Source: an uncultured Eubacteriales bacterium (lineage in GTDB: Bacteria; Bacillota; Clostridia; Oscillospirales; Acutalibacteraceae). Taken from it: a DNA stretch of 64,000 nt. Below the pieces are notes generated by a model that was not told the origin of the DNA, searched no databases, and worked only from the letters and a program-made list of their open reading frames with translations. Each line of letters starts with the position of its first letter. Position 1 is the stretch's first letter. The stretch covers positions 1 through 64,000 of the forward strand of contig CAKSST010000007.1 in NCBI GenBank assembly GCA_934489895.1, read 5' to 3'. Below, in pieces: positions 61,109 to 64,000 of this stretch. A program made the position numbers and the translations under genes.

Positions 61109-61714
61109 ATGTTATTTAAGAACAAAATATTTTTTAAAAGCTCCGGCTATGATTATATGCTTGTAGGTCTTGGCAATCCGGGTACGAAATATGAAGCCAC
61201 CCGCCATAACTGCGGTTTTGCTATGCTTGACATGTTTTGCGAGCGTCATGGCTGTGCTATCAAAAAAAGCAAATTTCAGTCCTTAATCGGTGAATGCACA
61301 ATAAGCGGCAAGCGTATACTTCTAATAAAGCCGCAAACCTTTATGAACAATTCAGGCATTGCGGTTAAAGCTGCTATGCAGTTTTATAAAATTGCGCCCG
61401 AAAATATAATTATAGCCTTTGACGATATTTCGCTTGACCCCGGCAAAATAAGAATACGCCGCAAGGGTACAGACGGCGGTCATAACGGTATTAAAAGCAT
61501 TATTAACCACATTGGCTCGCAAGATTTTCCGCGTATAAAAATAGGCGTCGGCGCCAAACCCACACCCGAGTGGGACCTTGCTGATTGGGTACTGTCAAAC
61601 TTTGATAAAAAGGATTTGCCCTCTGTAAAGGAAAGTCTTGAAAAAGCGGCAGATGCAGCAGAATGTATATTTACACAGTCAATTGATGTTGCAATGAATA
61701 AATTTAACAGCTGA
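61109..61714 (+). CDS. pth: Peptidyl-tRNA hydrolase
   Basis: Releases peptides from tRNA dropped by ribosomes; 201 residues. MLVGLGNPGTKYEATRHNCGFAMLD carries the catalytic His (TRHN) and Asn, followed by LIKPQTFMNNSG, AFDDISLDPGKIRIRRKGTDGGHNGIKSI with the Asp-His pair, and RIKIGVGAKP. An extra 18 residues precede the usual start; an internal ATG (MLVGLG, 61157) could be the true one, but GGTGGT lies before the ATG at 61109. Followed 15 bases later by mfd, the conserved firmicute order. Confidence 0.94.
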   Translation: MLFKNKIFFKSSGYDYMLVGLGNPGTKYEATRHNCGFAMLDMFCERHGCAIKKSKFQSLIGECTISGKRILLIKPQTFMNNSGIAVKAAMQFYKIAPENIIIAFDDISLDPGKIRIRRKGTDGGHNGIKSIINHIGSQDFPRIKIGVGAKPTPEWDLADWVLSNFDKKDLPSVKESLEKAADAAECIFTQSIDVAMNKFNS

Positions 61715-61728
61715 CGGCAGGTATATTA

Positions 61729-64000
61729 ATGGATTTTTACAATCTTATATCTCAAAGCGCAGACTATATAAAATTACAGCAGGCAATTACAAAGCAACAA
61801 CTTCCCGCTATGGCAGTAGGTCTTTGCCCTATACACAAGGCGCTTGTTATTTCGGCTCTTTGTAAAAGCACAGACCGCAAAGCCTTGGTTATAACAGCAG
61901 ATGAAGCACAAAGCACAGCTCTAAGGCAAGACTTGTGTGAGCTCGGCTGTAAAACGTTAATGCTTCCTGTAATTGATTTATCTCTGCGCGATGTAGATGT
62001 AACCTCACACGACTATGAACAAGCCCGTACCGACACCCTCTTTAAACTTTTAAAGGGGGATTTCAGTGTGTGTATTGCGCCTGTTCAGGCGGCTTTAATG
62101 CTCACTGTGCCGCCCGATATTATTTTGCAAAATACGCTTACAATCAACGAAGGTGACACCTTAGATCCCGAAAAAATGGCAGGGCAGCTTATAGCGGCAG
62201 GCTATACACGATGTGATGCTGTTGACGGCGCAGGACAGTTTGCCATACGCGGCGGTATTGCTGATATTTACGGCGCAGGAAGTTCACAGCCTGTACGCAT
62301 AGAGTTCTTTGGCGATACTGTTGATACCCTTTCATATTACGATAACTTTACAGGCAGACGCACCGAAAAAATTAATCAGATAACATTACCGCCTGCAAAA
62401 GAAATTTTATGTGACACAAGCCTTGTTCTTGAACGGTTAGAAGGCTTATACAATTCAAAACACAAGCTTTCGGATAAAGCAAAGCAACGTCTTATGCAGG
62501 ATATTGATTTGTTGAAATCAGGCATATCTTTTCCCCTTGACAGACATTTCAATCTGCTTTTTGACAACCCCTGCAGCTTGCTTGACTATTTGCCTGATGC
62601 AATGATGTTTGTAAGTGATATTGTAGGTATAGAACAACGACGCAAAAGCTATGAAGCTTTATTCAATGAAGAATATGTTTCCTTGTTTGAGGACGGAATG
62701 ATTGCCGAACGCAAACCGCATTATTTTTTGAGCAAGGACGAATTTGTCGCACATCTTGAAAAGAAAGCAATCTATCTTGAAACCTTTTCCCGCTCAAATT
62801 TGGATACGTCTTTAAAAGAACTTATTACATTTTCAGCTCGTCAGTTGCCTTGCTTTTCGGGTGATATTAAAATACTTTGTGACGATATTACCGCAGTGCT
62901 GAAAAACGGTAATTCTGTTATTGTTATGGCGGGCGTTGAAAAAGCAGCTCTTAGCCTTTGCAGTGAGCTTGTGCATCAGGGCTTTGACGCAATATTTTCA
63001 GAAAATGACACCTTTAAAGCCGAAGGCGTAACGGTTGTTTGCGGCGGCCTTTCTTCGGGACTTGAACTTACCGACAGCAAGATTACAATATTTACCCATT
63101 CGGCTTTACGTCAACACTCAAAACGCCGTAAAGTGCCTAAAAATGCCGCTCCTTTGGGCTCACTTGAAGAATTGAAAGCAGGCGACTTTGTTGTGCACGC
63201 CGCCCACGGCATTGGTATATTCCAAGGTGTTCATCGCATAAACAATCACGGAGTTATTAAGGATTACATTAAAATTTCCTACGCTAAGGGTGATATTTTG
63301 TATGTACCCGTTATTCAGCTTGACAGTGTATCAAGATATATTGGAGCAAAGGATGACAGCCTTATAAAATTAAGCCGTCTTGGCACACAGGATTGGCAAC
63401 GCGCGCGTACAAAGGTTAAAGCTGCAGTTAAAGACCTTGCCGATTCTCTAATTAAGCTGTATGCAAAGCGTATGTCCCAAAAGGGTTATGCCTTTTCACC
63501 CGACAGCGATCTTCAACGCGATTTTGAATGCCGCTTTGAATATGAAGAGACTGAAGACCAGCTGCGCTGCGCACAAGAAATCAAGGCAGATATGGAACGC
63601 GATGTGCCTATGGACCGACTACTTTGCGGTGACGTTGGATTTGGTAAAACAGAAGTAGCTCTTCGCGCCGCCTTTAAATGTATTTTAGACGGCAAGCAAT
63701 GTGCGTTATTGGTGCCCACCACTATTCTTGCCTGGCAGCATTATCAGACTGCCGTGCGCCGTTTTGGTGAATTGCCCGTAAACACCGAAATGCTTTCCCG
63801 TTTTGTAATGCCCAAAAAACAAAAACAGGTGCTTGATAATCTTAAAGTTGGCGGTGTTGACCTTGTTATCGGCACACACAGAGCTATATCAAAGGATGTT
63901 CATTTCAGAGATTTAGGTTTGCTTATTATAGACGAAGAACAGCGCTTTGGCGTTGCTCAGAAAGAAAGCCTTAAAGAGAGATATCCCAACGTAGATATAC
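61729..64000 (+). CDS. mfd: Transcription-repair coupling factor (partial, 5' part)
   Basis: Removes RNA polymerase stalled at lesions and recruits UvrA. The gene runs off the window after 757 codons of about 1150. Visible domains: UvrB-like domain 1 (from the start to about 220: VDGAGQFAIRGGIADIY, RIEFFGDTVDTL), the RNA polymerase-interacting CarD-like domain (about 480-560: LKAGDFVVHAAHGIGIFQG), and the start of the translocase with Walker A CGDVGFGKTEVALRAA near 635, LVPTTILAWQH and LIIDEEQRFGV near 745. The ATG at 61729 follows AGGT. Confidence 0.95.
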   Translation, partial: MDFYNLISQSADYIKLQQAITKQQLPAMAVGLCPIHKALVISALCKSTDRKALVITADEAQSTALRQDLCELGCKTLMLPVIDLSLRDVDVTSHDYEQARTDTLFKLLKGDFSVCIAPVQAALMLTVPPDIILQNTLTINEGDTLDPEKMAGQLIAAGYTRCDAVDGAGQFAIRGGIADIYGAGSSQPVRIEFFGDTVDTLSYYDNFTGRRTEKINQITLPPAKEILCDTSLVLERLEGLYNSKHKLSDKAKQRLMQDIDLLKSGISFPLDRHFNLLFDNPCSLLDYLPDAMMFVSDIVGIEQRRKSYEALFNEEYVSLFEDGMIAERKPHYFLSKDEFVAHLEKKAIYLETFSRSNLDTSLKELITFSARQLPCFSGDIKILCDDITAVLKNGNSVIVMAGVEKAALSLCSELVHQGFDAIFSENDTFKAEGVTVVCGGLSSGLELTDSKITIFTHSALRQHSKRRKVPKNAAPLGSLEELKAGDFVVHAAHGIGIFQGVHRINNHGVIKDYIKISYAKGDILYVPVIQLDSVSRYIGAKDDSLIKLSRLGTQDWQRARTKVKAAVKDLADSLIKLYAKRMSQKGYAFSPDSDLQRDFECRFEYEETEDQLRCAQEIKADMERDVPMDRLLCGDVGFGKTEVALRAAFKCILDGKQCALLVPTTILAWQHYQTAVRRFGELPVNTEMLSRFVMPKKQKQVLDNLKVGGVDLVIGTHRAISKDVHFRDLGLLIIDEEQRFGVAQKESLKERYPNVDI

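Overview
The window reads as chromosomal DNA of an endospore-forming, low-to-middle GC member of the Clostridia, most likely an uncultured Oscillospiraceae/Ruminococcaceae-type gut bacterium. Support comes from the sporulation genes (spoVAC, dpaA/dpaB for dipicolinate, bofA), clostridial housekeeping genes (addAB, tepA, a T-box-controlled thrS, pth-mfd), strong Shine-Dalgarno sites and frequent GTG/TTG starts. The genus assignment is inference. I found no rRNA, tRNA, CRISPR array, intact transposase or phage gene.

Layout. 0-5 kb: a zinc-ribbon membrane protein with a condensation/acyltransferase-like partner, then a small gene graveyard (a DegV-like C-terminal scrap and a dead sugar-phosphate isomerase), a TIGR01212 radical SAM protein and a YitT transporter. 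5-15.8 kb: an accessory block lying between two 105-bp direct repeats (104 identical bases) of the 3' end of spoVAC. It holds an AraC regulator divergent from a domain-permuted GH3 glycosidase, then two paralogous medium-chain dehydrogenases, two paralogous short-chain dehydrogenases, a type I dehydroquinate-dehydratase-like enzyme, a serine hydrolase and a second YitT protein, with a second AraC regulator divergent from this operon. 15.7-25.5 kb: spoVAC, an ABC ATPase without permease, rpe, a CofE-like protein, a polysaccharide deacetylase, two membrane proteins with murC, dpaAB, and a frameshifted SLOG-type gene divergent from a tiny XRE regulator. 25.5-43.5 kb: addAB, bofA, rhaB, DUF378, a metallo-beta-lactamase-fold protein with ftsK and tepA, an ABC-F protein, and metG-tatD. 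43.6-53.9 kb: trkA-trkH, azlC-azlD, glycerol-1-phosphate dehydrogenase, a twice-frameshifted glycosyltransferase-like membrane gene, a NUDIX hydrolase, and a DNA-alkylation-repair/nitroreductase/cupin operon. 54-64 kb: an SGNH hydrolase, a GC-rich hairpin-rich element, a DUF1292 gene, a short transcription unit with tandem micro-ORF motifs, a large TIM-barrel hydrolase-like protein, thrS with its T-box, and pth-mfd running off the end.

How genes work together. AddA and AddB form the recombination helicase-nuclease; TrkA gates the TrkH potassium channel; AzlC/AzlD form a branched-chain amino acid exporter; DpaA/DpaB make the spore solute that SpoVA channels move; BofA controls activation of sigma-K, and a sigma-K-like promoter sits in front of dpaA. 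The island operon has the logic alcohol oxidation (SDR), beta-elimination (dehydratase-like) and enone/quinone reduction (MDR); its substrate is unknown.

The best candidates for something undescribed are (1) the micro-ORF/repeat transcription unit at 55.89-56.22 kb, (2) the 10.7-kb block bracketed by duplicated spoVAC 3' ends, and (3) the GC-rich structured element at 55.26-55.44 kb.
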